Positions 1-9,582 of a DNA stretch of 64,000 nt are shown one piece after another. How positions within the stretch are numbered: position 1 is the first letter of the stretch; the number at the start of each line of letters is the position of its first letter. The notes below the pieces were generated by a model that did not search any database, had not been told where the DNA came from, and saw only the letters and a list, made by a program, of their open reading frames with translations. The position numbers were made by a program, and so were the translations under genes. Source of the stretch: Nocardiopsis_B sediminis (GTDB taxonomy: Bacteria > Actinomycetota > Actinomycetes > Streptosporangiales > Streptosporangiaceae); assembly GCF_042650565.1 (NCBI RefSeq), contig NZ_JBHSBH010000015.1, forward strand, positions 248,001 through 312,000, given 5' to 3'.

Positions 1-2
1 TC

Positions 3-1121
3 CACAAGGGGCTGGCGGGGGTGGTGGCCGGCACCACCGAGATCTCGATGATCGACGAGGCCACCAGCTCGCTCACCTACCGGGGCTACCCCGTGCAGGA
101 GCTGGCGACGTCGTGCTCGTTCGAGGAGGTGGCCTACCTGCTGTGGTACGGCGACCTGCCCACCGAGTCGCAGCTCGAGGCCTTCGGCTCCCGAGAGCGG
201 GCCACCCGCACCCTCAACCGGGGCACGCTGGAGGTGCTGCGCCGCATCCCGGAGTCCACCCACCCCATGGACGTGCTGCGCACGGCGATCAGCCACCTGG
301 GCTCCGACGACCCCGCGGAGGACGACCCTTCGCTGCCCGCCCAGCACGCGATGGCCGAGGCGATGATGGCGCGGCTGCCCACCGTCGTGGCCGCCGACCA
401 CCGGCGCCGGCACGGCCTGGAGACGATCAACCCCGACCCTGAGCTGGGGCTGGCGGCGAACTTCTTCCACATGTGCTTCGGGGAGGTGCCCGAGCCCGAG
501 GTGGTGCGCGCCTTCGAGGTGTCGCTCATCCTCTACGCCGAGCACAGCTTCAACGCCTCCACGTTCGCCGGGCGCGTGGTGGCCTCCACGCGCTCCGATA
601 TCTACAGCTCGGTCACCGCGTGCATCGGCGCGCTCAAGGGCTCGCTGCACGGCGGCGCCAACGAGCAGGTCATGTTCATGCTGGAGGAGATCGGCACCGC
701 CGACCGCGCCGCCGAGTGGGTGCAGCGCGCGCTCGACGACGGCCTGAAGATCATGGGGTTCGGGCACCGCGTCTACAAGCACGGCGACTCGCGGGTGCCC
801 ACGATGATGGCGGCGCTGGAGCGGATGGCCGACATCAGGGGCGCCGGGGAGCTGATGGACCTGGTGCGGGCGGTGGAGGAGGCGGTGATGGAGCGCACCG
901 GCATCTACCCCAACCTCGACTACCCGAGCGGGCCGGCCTACCGGCTGATGGGGTTCGACATCCCGGCGTTCACCCCGCTGTTCGCGATGGCGCGCATGAT
1001 CGGCTGGACGGCGCACATCGTGGAGCAGAAGGAGGAGGACGCGCTGATCCGCCCGCTGAGCGAGTACGTCGGCCGCGAACGCCGGCCCGTCCCGGTCCCC
1101 GCGCAGCGCGAAGGGGACTGA
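3..1121 (+). CDS. Citrate / 2-methylcitrate synthase, 3' part (5' end outside window)
   Basis: Condenses acetyl-CoA or propionyl-CoA with oxaloacetate in the cytoplasm (TCA or methylcitrate cycle). The reading frame is already open at base 3, so the start lies upstream; about 372 residues are visible. Family signatures are clear: the first active-site His in LHGGANEQ (about 645-670), the second in GFGHRVYKHG (about 755-785), and the catalytic Asp in YPNLDYPSG (about 905-930). The short, type-I-like length and the early EISMIDE and YRGYPVQEL segments resemble actinobacterial citrate synthase 2/PrpC-type enzymes. Sequence alone does not separate citrate from methylcitrate synthase, and no prpB or prpD gene follows. 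The gene ends about 90 bp before a strong inverted repeat. Confidence 0.93.
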   Translation, partial: HKGLAGVVAGTTEISMIDEATSSLTYRGYPVQELATSCSFEEVAYLLWYGDLPTESQLEAFGSRERATRTLNRGTLEVLRRIPESTHPMDVLRTAISHLGSDDPAEDDPSLPAQHAMAEAMMARLPTVVAADHRRRHGLETINPDPELGLAANFFHMCFGEVPEPEVVRAFEVSLILYAEHSFNASTFAGRVVASTRSDIYSSVTACIGALKGSLHGGANEQVMFMLEEIGTADRAAEWVQRALDDGLKIMGFGHRVYKHGDSRVPTMMAALERMADIRGAGELMDLVRAVEEAVMERTGIYPNLDYPSGPAYRLMGFDIPAFTPLFAMARMIGWTAHIVEQKEEDALIRPLSEYVGRERRPVPVPAQREGD

Positions 1122-1211
1122 CCGGGGACACGGCGCCGGAGCCGGGGGCGCTCCTGTTCGCTGTCTTCCTCGGCTGTTCACGGAAGTCCACCGGTCGTTT
1201 TCGATCTTGCT

Positions 1212-1255
1212 TCAAACGGACACATGAGGCTTGTGAGCCTTGTGTGTCCGTTTGA
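1212..1255. promoter_or_regulatory. 20-bp inverted repeat (operator or RNA hairpin) before the phosphodiesterase gene
   Basis: Two 20-nt arms, 1212-1231 and 1236-1255, are separated by the loop TGTG. The outer 13 bp (TCAAACGGACACA) and inner 5 bp pair perfectly, and the two remaining positions become G-U pairs in RNA. No T-run follows, so a simple terminator is less likely than an operator or leader structure. It ends 16 bp before the chosen GTG start at 1272. Confidence 0.7.
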
Positions 1256-1271
1256 CGAGATTGGAGCATCC

Positions 1272-2663
1272 GTGGCCACCCTCCCCCTTTGCCGGAGCGC
1301 CGCCGCCGGCGCGCTGGCCCTCGCCGTGCTGTCCCCGGCCGGTCCCGCGCTGGCGGCGCCCGCACAAACGCCGTCGTTCGACCGGATCCAGCAGAGCCTG
1401 CTCGACCACTCCCCGAACGCGCCGCTGATGATCGCCGCGCACCGCGGCCAGTGGCGGGATGCGCCGGAGAACTCACTCGCCGCCATCGACGGGGCGATCC
1501 GCGACGGCGCGGAGATCGTCGAGATCGACGTCCAGCGCACCGCCGACGGCCACCTGGTGCTCATGCACGACGAGACCGTCGACCGCACCACCGACGGGAC
1601 CGGCAAGGTCTCCGACCTGACGCTGGCGCAGATCAGGGAGCTGCGGCTCAAGGAGCACATGGGCGGCGAGGAAGCGGAACTCACCGACGCCGGGGTGCCG
1701 ACCTTCGAGGAGGCGATGCTCGCCGTCCGCGGCCGCGCGCTGGTCAACCTGGACAAGGGGTGGGCCATCCGCGACGACATGTACCGGGTCCTGGAGGACA
1801 CCGGCACGGTCGACCACGCCCTGTTCAAGGGCAGCCCGACCGTGCAGGAGGCGGCCGACTTCATGGCCACGGACCCCGAGATCCTCTACATGCACATCAT
1901 CAACGACGACAACGCCGATGTGGTCGGGACCTTCCCCGGGCGCCAGCCCGTGGCCTACGAGGTCGTGTTCGACGAGCTCACCGACCCGCAGATCCAGCCC
2001 GGCGTGCTCGATGCGATCCAGCAGGACAGCCGGGTGTGGATCAACACGATGTGGAACGGGCTGGCGGCGACCTACACCGACGAGGCCTCGCGCCGCGACC
2101 CGCAGCTGGGGTGGGAGGCGGTCGTGGACACCCACGACGCCACCATGATCCAGACCGATTCGGTCGCGGCGCTGGACTACTGGCGCGACGGCGGCGACAT
2201 GCGGTACTGGGAGGCCCAGCGCGGCAACCGGACCGTGCGGGTGCAGGCCGAGGACTACGCTCCGGGCGGCGAGGGGGTCGGCTACCACGACCTCGACCCC
2301 AACACCTGCGACCTCAAGCCCGAGGGCGACGTCGACGTCTGTGACGTCGAGGGCGCGGTCGCCGTCACCTCCATCGAGGCCGGCGAGTGGCTGAAGTACA
2401 CCGTCGACATCAAGAAGCCCGGGCGCTATGACGTCTCCGCGCGCCTGGCCTCCGACGGCGCCGACGCCGGCCGGGTGACCCTCGACTGGGGCGACGGCGA
2501 GGAATCGGCCTTCGACGTCGTGAACACCACCGACGACGAGCGGGCGTTCGCGACCCAGCAGGTGGCGACGCGCGACTTCGAGCGGGGCACCCACGAGTTC
2601 GTCGTGCACATCGACGAGGCGGAGACGTTCAACCTGGACCTCCTCCAGTTCGACCTGCGGTGA
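1272..2663 (+). CDS. Secreted glycerophosphodiester phosphodiesterase with C-terminal CBM6-like domain
   Basis: Predicted to hydrolyse glycerophosphodiesters, or teichoic-acid-like polymers, outside the cell to glycerol-3-phosphate and an alcohol. The GTG start at 1272 gives 463 residues with a signal peptide (basic start, hydrophobic Ala/Leu stretch, cleavage near PALAAPA). An ATG at 1224 is open but lies inside the inverted repeat and would spoil the signal peptide. The GDPD core covers residues about 50-300: AAHRGQWRDAPENS with the catalytic His, EIVEIDVQRT with the metal-binding Glu/Asp, and LMHDETVDRTTDGTG. From about residue 322 a beta-rich section (VRVQAEDYAPGGEG, GEWLKYTVDI, YDVSARLAS) resembles family 6 carbohydrate-binding modules, suggesting anchoring to cell-wall or plant glycans. 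It converges on the rhamnosidase operon. Confidence 0.9.
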   Translation: MATLPLCRSAAAGALALAVLSPAGPALAAPAQTPSFDRIQQSLLDHSPNAPLMIAAHRGQWRDAPENSLAAIDGAIRDGAEIVEIDVQRTADGHLVLMHDETVDRTTDGTGKVSDLTLAQIRELRLKEHMGGEEAELTDAGVPTFEEAMLAVRGRALVNLDKGWAIRDDMYRVLEDTGTVDHALFKGSPTVQEAADFMATDPEILYMHIINDDNADVVGTFPGRQPVAYEVVFDELTDPQIQPGVLDAIQQDSRVWINTMWNGLAATYTDEASRRDPQLGWEAVVDTHDATMIQTDSVAALDYWRDGGDMRYWEAQRGNRTVRVQAEDYAPGGEGVGYHDLDPNTCDLKPEGDVDVCDVEGAVAVTSIEAGEWLKYTVDIKKPGRYDVSARLASDGADAGRVTLDWGDGEESAFDVVNTTDDERAFATQQVATRDFERGTHEFVVHIDEAETFNLDLLQFDLR

Positions 2664-2669
2664 GCGGGC

Positions 2670-2713
2670 GTCCCGGGGCGGGGCGGCGGTGCCCCGCCGC
2701 CCCGCCCCGGGAC
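2670..2713. terminator. Bidirectional hairpin terminator between convergent genes
   Basis: Arms 2670-2689 and 2694-2713 form a perfect 20-bp GC stem with the 4-nt loop TGCC. It starts 7 bp after the phosphodiesterase stop and ends 4 bp before the rhamnosidase stop. It has no T-run, as is usual for high-GC actinomycete terminators. Confidence 0.85.
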
Positions 2714-2717
2714 CGCG

Positions 2718-5315
2718 TCACGCCGGCTCGGTGAAGCGGTGGCGGCCGTGGGCGACGACCTCCTCCCGGCCGCCGGGGGTCTCCACCCGCGCCGTCACGC
2801 CCACGGGCACGACGACGTCGAGCGTGAACCGCCCGCCCTCGCGGCGCCAGGCCGTCTCGATGCGGCCGTAGGGCGAATCGTGCACGGCGCGCGCCCAGGT
2901 GAGCCCGCCGCCGGGGCGCGGCCGGACCAGGACGGTGCGGTAGCCGGGCGCGGCGGGCGACAGCCCGGCCACGACGCGGTGCAGCCAGTCGGCGACGGCG
3001 CCCAGGGCGTAGTGGTTGAACGAGGTCATCTCCCCGGGGTTGACCGTGCCATCGGGGAGCAGGCTGTCCCACCGCTCCCAGACGGTGGTGGCGCCCTGGG
3101 TCACCGGGTAGCGCCACGACGGGCACTCGCGCTGGGCGAGCAGGGCGTGGGCGGTGGCGTCGTGGCCGGTCGAGCTGAGGGCGTCGCTGATCACGGGGGT
3201 GCCGGCGAACCCGGTCGAGATGTGGTGGCCGCCTGCGGCGACGATCTCGGCGAGCCGGTCCCCGGCGGCCTGCCGCAGCCCCTCCGGGACCAGGCCGAAT
3301 ACCAGCGCCAGCGCGTAGGAGGTCTCGGCGTCGTCGGTGGTGCGGCCGTCATCGGTCAGGTAGGCCTCGGCGAACGCGGCCGCCGCCTCCAGGGAGAGGT
3401 CCCGGTAGCGGGCGTGGTCGCGGTCCTCCCCCACCAGCGCGGCCATCCGGGCGAGCACCTCCGCCGAGCGGGCGAAGTAGGCGGTGGCCACGAGGTAGCG
3501 GTCGGACTTCGCGGCGGCGGGGTCCTCGGGCGGGGCGTCGGGGTCGAGCCAGTCCCCCAGCTGCATCCCGGTGTTCCACAGCCGGCCCGCGCCGGCCCGC
3601 CCGGCGACGCACTCCACCCAGGCGCGGGCCGACGCGTACTGGTCGCGCAGCAGCCCGCGGTCGCCGAACCGCTCGTAGAGGGTCCACGGGGTCAGCACGG
3701 CGACGTCGCCCCACACGGCCACGGGCGGGGGAGCCGGCGACGTCCACTCCCCGCCGGGGACCACCGGGACGTAGACGGGGACGGTGCCGTCGGGAAGCTG
3801 CTCGTCGGCGACGTCGCGCAGCCACGAGGCGAGCATCCCCGCGCTGTCGAAGAGGAACGACGCAGTGGGCGCGAAGACCTGGATGTCGCCCGTCCAGCCC
3901 AGGCGCTCGTCGCGCTGGGGGCAGTCGGTGGGCAGGTCCAGGAAGTTGCCGCGCATGCTCCACACGACGTTGTCGTGCAGCCGGTCGAGCTCGGGGTCGG
4001 AGGTGGCGAACCAGCCGGTCCGGGCCATGTCGGTGTGCAGGACCCGGGCGGTGACGTCGTCGGGGTGCACCTCGCCGGGCCAGCCGGTGATCTCGGCGTA
4101 GCGGAACCCGTGGAAGGTGAACCGCGGCTCCCACGTCTCGGCGCCGTCGCCGCGCAGGGTGTAGGCGTCGGTGGCGGCGGCGCCGCGCAGGGGCCGGGTG
4201 TAGAGCTCGCCGTCCTGGAGGACCTCGGCGTGGCGCAGGCGGACGGTCCGCCCGGCGTCGCCGCGCACGGTGATGCGCAGGCGGCCCACGAGGTTCTGGC
4301 CGAAGTCGACCAGGGTGGCGCCCGAGGGCGCGGTCCACACCGCGACGGGGCGGACCTCCTCGGTGCAGCGGACGGGCGGCCCGGTGGGGGCTGCGAGGGT
4401 GGCCGGGTCGCGGGGCAGGGTGCGCACGGGCTGCCAGCCGGCGTCGTCGAACCCCGGCGAGGACCAGCCGCGCTGCTCGGCGCGGGCGTCGTAGGACTCG
4501 CCGTCGTAGATGCCCGACAGCAGGATGGGCCCGTGCGCGGCCCGCCACGCGGTGCCGGTGCCGAACGTCTCGGTGCCGCCGTCGGCGTAGACCACCTCCA
4601 GCTGGGCGAGCAGGCCGATCTCGGTGCCGTAGAGGTCGGCGGTACCGCCGTGGAACCCGAGCCGGCCCCGGTACCAGCCGTCGCCCAGCCACGCGCCGAT
4701 CGCGTTGTCGCCCTCGCGCAGGAGGGCGGTGACGTCGTGGGTCTGGTAGCGGAGCCGGTGGTGGTAGCTCGTCCAGCCCGGCGCCATGGCATGGTCGCCC
4801 ACGGGATGCCCGTTGATCTCCGCCTCGTAGAGCCCGTGTGCGCTGGCGTAGAGCCGGGCGCGGGCGACGGGGCCGCGCAGCCGGAACGCGCCGCGCAGCA
4901 GCGGCGGGCGCCGGTCGGTCCCGGGGGTCTCGTCCCAATCGGGGGCGACCACGGAGGCGGTCCAATCGGCGGGGTCGAGCAGGCCGGTCTCCAGCACGGT
5001 GGGCGGGCTCCACGGCGACGGCGGGCCTTCGGCGCCCCGGACCCGCACCCGCACCGTGCGGCGGGCGCGCGAGGTCAGCGGCGCCGCGGGCCAGGGGACG
5101 AGGACCTGCTCGGCGGACTCGACACGGGTGGTGGCGGGGGCACCGCCGTCGGTGTCGGCGACCTCGATCTCGTAGCCGGCCTGGACCCAGCCGGCGGGGG
5201 CGTCGTGTACCCGCCAGGACAGCCGGGGCGCGGCTTCACCGATCCCGAACGGCTCCCGGTGGTGTTCCACGGCCGGGGCGCTGCACCGCACTGCGGTGGA
5301 CGTGGTGGCTGTCAC
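2718..5315 (-). CDS. Alpha-L-rhamnosidase, GH78 family
   Basis: Releases terminal alpha-L-rhamnose from rhamnosides or rhamnogalacturonan fragments. The GTG at 5315 is preceded by GAGGAG seven bases upstream and gives 865 residues, normal for GH78. Order: N-terminal Fn3-like domain (residues about 20-120), the second beta-domain with ARLYASAHGLYEAEING, then the alpha-barrel catalytic domain. DCPQRDERLGWTGD (about residue 460) carries the conserved catalytic acid region. GATTVWERWDSLLPDG (about residue 745) holds the matching Glu of the second catalytic site, and a C-terminal jelly-roll follows. There is no signal peptide, so it probably acts on imported oligosaccharides. It is the last gene of the minus-strand operon that starts at 12655. 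Confidence 0.95.
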   Translation of the reverse strand: MTATTSTAVRCSAPAVEHHREPFGIGEAAPRLSWRVHDAPAGWVQAGYEIEVADTDGGAPATTRVESAEQVLVPWPAAPLTSRARRTVRVRVRGAEGPPSPWSPPTVLETGLLDPADWTASVVAPDWDETPGTDRRPPLLRGAFRLRGPVARARLYASAHGLYEAEINGHPVGDHAMAPGWTSYHHRLRYQTHDVTALLREGDNAIGAWLGDGWYRGRLGFHGGTADLYGTEIGLLAQLEVVYADGGTETFGTGTAWRAAHGPILLSGIYDGESYDARAEQRGWSSPGFDDAGWQPVRTLPRDPATLAAPTGPPVRCTEEVRPVAVWTAPSGATLVDFGQNLVGRLRITVRGDAGRTVRLRHAEVLQDGELYTRPLRGAAATDAYTLRGDGAETWEPRFTFHGFRYAEITGWPGEVHPDDVTARVLHTDMARTGWFATSDPELDRLHDNVVWSMRGNFLDLPTDCPQRDERLGWTGDIQVFAPTASFLFDSAGMLASWLRDVADEQLPDGTVPVYVPVVPGGEWTSPAPPPVAVWGDVAVLTPWTLYERFGDRGLLRDQYASARAWVECVAGRAGAGRLWNTGMQLGDWLDPDAPPEDPAAAKSDRYLVATAYFARSAEVLARMAALVGEDRDHARYRDLSLEAAAAFAEAYLTDDGRTTDDAETSYALALVFGLVPEGLRQAAGDRLAEIVAAGGHHISTGFAGTPVISDALSSTGHDATAHALLAQRECPSWRYPVTQGATTVWERWDSLLPDGTVNPGEMTSFNHYALGAVADWLHRVVAGLSPAAPGYRTVLVRPRPGGGLTWARAVHDSPYGRIETAWRREGGRFTLDVVVPVGVTARVETPGGREEVVAHGRHRFTEPA

Positions 5316-5496
5316 GGCGATCTCCTCGGAATCGGAAGGGACATGGAGCGGAGTGGCTGACGACCGAGCGGACGGATGCCGCCCACTTGCACGGGGCGAT
5401 GGCGCCGGGAGGCCGCGGGGGAGGACGGGGAGCGGGGGCCGGGGCGCACCGCACCCGGAACCGCGGGTCTCGCGGCCCCGCCCGGCTGCCGGAAGG

Positions 5497-8400
5497 TCAT
5501 CGGCGCCCCGCAGAGGCATCGGCGCCGTGGCGGGTGAGGCGGACGGGGCCGTAGAGACCGGCGCGCTCCTGGCCGGCGAAGACGGCGGGGGTGGGCGAGG
5601 CCGCCGACAGGTGGCCGGCCAGCGTGTTGCGGACCACCACCTCCACGTCCCGGGGGCCCGCCGGGCCGGCGAAGGCGTCTGTGACGTCGGCCGTGTAGGG
5701 GCTCCAGGCCAGGGTCGCCGCGTGTGCGCCGTCGACGCGGACCTCGGCGGTGCCTCGTACTTCGCCCAGGTCCAGGAGGAGCCGCCCGCCCGTGCCCGGC
5801 GGCGGCGTGTCCACCGTGCAGCGGTAGCGGACCTCCCCGGCCAGCGCACCGAGCCCGAGGTCGCCCCAGTCGGCGAGCGGAGCCGCGACCTCGGCGGTCT
5901 CCACCCGGACGGCGGCGTCCACGAGCGCGCCCGCGCGGCGGCCTCCGGCGGCGTCGAAGCGCAGGACGACGGTGGCGCCCGCGGGGGCGGGGGCCGCCGG
6001 CCGGACCGTGCCCCCGGCCGCCCGTNNNNNNCCCCCCGACGGTGGCCGTGAAGTCCAGGCCGGTCGGGACGGTGAAGGCGGTGGCGCCCACGGGCAGGGT
6101 GAAGCGCAGCAGGCGCGGCCCGGTATCGGCGGGGTCGAGGTCGGGGACGACGTCGAGCACCACACCTTCGGCTCCGGCGGGGCGCTCCAGCCACGATGCC
6201 CGCGGCAACGGGTGCGGCCGCGCCTGGAGGCAGGAGAACCGCGGGTCCTGCCACTGCCGGTGGCGGGGGCGCAGGGCGACGGGGTGACCGTCGCGTTCGG
6301 CGGTCCAGCCGCCGGCGCCGCTGAGCAGGCCCAGCCCGCCGCGCGAGCGGGGGACGGAGTCGACGAGCACCGCGGGGGTGCGACCGGCGTCGGTGCTGCG
6401 CAGGACGAGCCGGTTCGCACCGGCGCGCAGGAAAGGGGCCAGGTCGTAGGGGTGCAGGCGGGCGAAGCGGCGCTCGCCGTAGGGGTCGAACGCGCTCTGG
6501 CGGCCGACCTCCACGCCGTTGAGCAGGACGGTGCAGGGCTGCTCCGAGCCGATCTGCACCCGCGCGTCGGTGACCACATCCGGCCCCGCCACGGTGAAGT
6601 CGGAGGCGACCTCCAGGGTCGCGGCGGGGATCGAGCCGTCGCCGGGCTCCAGCCATTCGGGCCGCCGGTAGGCGGCGGGGTCGGTGACCAGGGCGAACGA
6701 GGCGCGGACGGCACCGTCGTCGGCCGCCCGGAACGCGATCTCCACGGTCCGGCGGCCGGGGGCGATGGGGCTGGTGGTCCAGTAGCCCTCCCCCGCCACC
6801 GGGGCCGGTGCGCCGTCGATGCCGACGGTGCGGTCGGCGTTGCCGCCGACGGCGAGCACCACCCCCTCGCCCCCCGGGACCTCGGGGACGTCCAGGACGG
6901 TGCGGACCCGGGCCCACTGCCCGCGCCGCAGCTCCGGCCAGGCGAGGAACTCCTCGGGCACGTACCCCTTGGGGCCCAGGGTCGCGCCGTGGGCGGGGTC
7001 GTTCTCGATGCCGCGGGACAGCGACCACTCGGCCCGTTCCCAGGCGTCGCCCTCCCCCACCGTGACCAGGGCGAACGGGCCGTACCCGGCGGTGACGGGC
7101 CGCCAGTCCGCCGGATCGGGGTCGGTGCCCTCGGCGTGGTCGAACCGCCACACCTCCACCGGGAGGACCTCGCGGCGGTCGCGCGGGCCCGCGTCGCCCC
7201 AGGTGTTGTCGAGCGTGGAGCGCGCATCGAGGCGCCAGTCCCGCAGCTCCACGCAGGCCCCGGCGGGGCCGGGCGCCGCGGCGGTCGCCGCGGGCAGGCC
7301 GGCGCCCAGGACCAGGATGGCGACCGATCCCTCCGTGAAGCCGGTCTCCACGGCCAGGCCGCCGCCGGGCTCGCGGACGGCCGCGACGTCGCGCCGGGTC
7401 CCGTCGCGCGGGTCCCACTGCTGGACGGCGACGTCGCCCAGGCCGTGCACTACGACGCGGGCACGCCGCCCGGTCACCGGCCGGAACGTGTAGCCGTTCT
7501 CGGTGGCGGAGGTCCAGTAGGTGTCCCAGGCGCCCTCGATCCAGGTGCCGCCGTCACCTGCGGTGATGATGGGCTGGGCGGTTCCGGTGCGCTCGTCGTG
7601 GGCGAACAGGGCCAGCACGTGGGTGTCGCCCACGCGGCGCAGCAGGGCGGGCGCGTCGGCTTCGGCGTGGACGGGGCCGCGCAGCAGCGCACCGGGGACG
7701 TCGTCGGCGTCCTCGACGCAGCGCACCGTGCCCGCGGCCAGCGCGGCGCGGAAGCGGGCCCCGGCCGTCCCGTCGTCGCCGGGGAACCGGGCCGGGGGCG
7801 CGCCGACGCAGACGACCCGGCCCCCGGCCGCGGCGAGGTCGGCCAGTACCGCGGCGGTGGCCGCATCGAGCGCATCAGCGGCGGGGACGATCACGTTGCG
7901 GTAGGTCTCGCGGTGGACGCGCAGCCCGCCGGGGCCGACGGTCCCGGAGGCGAGGGTCGCCTCGTCCAGGACGGCGTGGTCGCGGCCGGCGCGCTCCAGG
8001 CTGCCGGGGCGCTCGGCGTACCACGCGGGGGTCCCGTTGACCGCGTGGTAGGCGGCGCCCGCGGCGACCGCCTCGGGCAGCGGGCCGTCGAGGGTGGCGC
8101 CGGACTGGGCGGTGGTCGTGGGGAACAGCAGGACGGTGTCGGTGACGTGGTCGCCGGTGCTCAGCAAGGCGCACAGCCGCGCCACGGCGTCGGCGAGCAC
8201 GTGGTAGGCGGGCCAGTAGGGCTGGCGCCAGCAGGTGGAGGGCGGGGCCCACTCCCACCAGCCGCCGGGGGTGGCGTAGTAGACGGCGTGCGGGTCGTAC
8301 AGGGTGGCGCCGCGGCGCAGGAACGGGGCCAGCCAGTCGTAGGTCTCCTCCAGGGTGCCGCCCCAGCCCGAGGAGTGGAACGCCTCGATCCAGGTGCGCG

Positions 8401-9496
8401 GGTGGCCGTTGGCGTGCGCCATCGAGCTGTGCACCTTGGGGTCGCCCCAGTGGTCGCTGCCGGGGGCGCCGAACAGGGCGTGGGTGCCCAGGTAGTCGCC
8501 GTAGAGCCGGGCGGACCCGGCGGGGTCGCCCTCGCGCGCGGGGCTCTGCTGGTCGAACCCGCAGATCAGGCCGTTGGCGTCGAACCAGTCGCGCAGCGGG
8601 CCGAAGAAGGCGCGGCGCGCGCGTTCGGCGCGGTGGCGGTGGTAGTCCAGGCGCACCTGCGCGCCGTCGATCGCGGCTCCGTCGGCGCGGCCGAGGTCGA
8701 CGGGGTCGCCCCACAGGGCGGCGAGCGCGCCGGTGAGGTCGTAGCCGTGCGCGCCGGCGAAGGACGCGGCGAAGCCGCGCCCCCAGGTGGGCATGGCGGG
8801 CAGCTCGTCCTGGAAGAAGCCGGCGATGACCGACCCGAACCACCGGCGGGCGCGGCGGGCGAACTCGCCGTGCACGGTGTCGATGAGCGCGGCGCAGGCG
8901 TCGGGGTCGAAGTAGTCGAAGCCCTGGTCGTGGGCGTAGACGAGGAAGAGCCGTCCCTCCCCGTCCCAGCGCGCGGTGCCTTCGCGCAGTTCAACGGGCA
9001 CCGCCGCGCCGCCGTCGGCGGGAAGGGCGTAGGCGGCCAGCGGAACGGCACCCTGGGGGCACACCGCCTCCAGCGGGCCGCCGCCGTCACGGCCGCCTTC
9101 GACGCGGCCCAGCTCCTGGCCGGCCCAGCCGGGGTCGGCGGTGACCAGCCGGCCCTGGAGGTTGGCGCCCGAGAAGCCGATCTGGTCGTAGGGCCAGAAC
9201 CGGAAGCCGAGCTCGGCGGCGTCGGCGCAGGCGCCGAGGAACACCTCCCACCACGCCTCGCTGAGGAACGGGGGGTCGTCGGCGAGCGCGCCGTGCAGCG
9301 GGCCGGTGGGGGCGAGGTTGAGGATGACGGCCTGGGCGACCCCCTGGGAGAGCAGCCGCTCCATCTGCCAGCGGAGCCGGTGGCGCTCGACGGGGGCGCC
9401 GCTCCACCACCAGATGGGAACGGGGCCGAAGGCGGCGGCATCGGGGGTGGCGAACGCGTCCGCCAGGGCGGCGGCCGGGGTGGGGCTGTCGGTCAC
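5497..9496 (-). CDS. GH106-type glycoside hydrolase (probable alpha-L-rhamnosidase), interrupted by an assembly gap
   Basis: Large cytoplasmic hydrolase of about 1,330 residues related to GH106 rhamnosidases. It starts at the ATG at 9496, with an early PIWWWSGAPVERHRLRWQME segment, then WPYDQIGFSGANLQG and a TIM-barrel-like region. The C-terminal jelly-roll of GH2/GH106 enzymes includes LLDLGEVRGTAEVRVDGAH and ERAGLYGPVRLTRHG. The N-run at 6026-6031 lies between two reading frames that each encode a good part of this family: frame one from 9496 to the gap, and a different frame from the gap to the stop at 5497. The protein is therefore probably intact in the organism, and the gap does not have the six-base length shown. 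A second rhamnosidase family beside GH78 points to branched rhamnosides as substrate. The substrate is inferred. Confidence 0.82.
6026..6031. other. Assembly gap (six Ns)
   Basis: The only ambiguous bases in the window. The correct reading frame changes by one across it, so the true missing length is not six. Flanks are GC-rich runs (CCCGT before, CCCCCC after). Confidence 0.97.
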
Positions 9497-9582
9497 TGCG
9501 CATCCTCACTGGTGCCAACGGGGGCGCCGGAACGGGGGGCCGGTGCCGCGGGGGCACCGGCCCGATCGCCTCGGCCGGGCGG

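Noticed and set aside
2739..5360. 873-codon plus-strand open frame
   Set aside because: Antisense to the GH78 gene; composition is Gly/Val/Arg-rich shadow sequence without motifs. The same applies to plus-strand frames over 5972-9601 and 13649-15445.
2718..7418. A 1,566-codon minus-strand frame apparently fusing GH106-like and GH78 sequence
   Set aside because: Its first part is a shadow frame of the GH106-type gene that crosses the N-run and the intergenic spacer; only the part from 5315 is a real gene.
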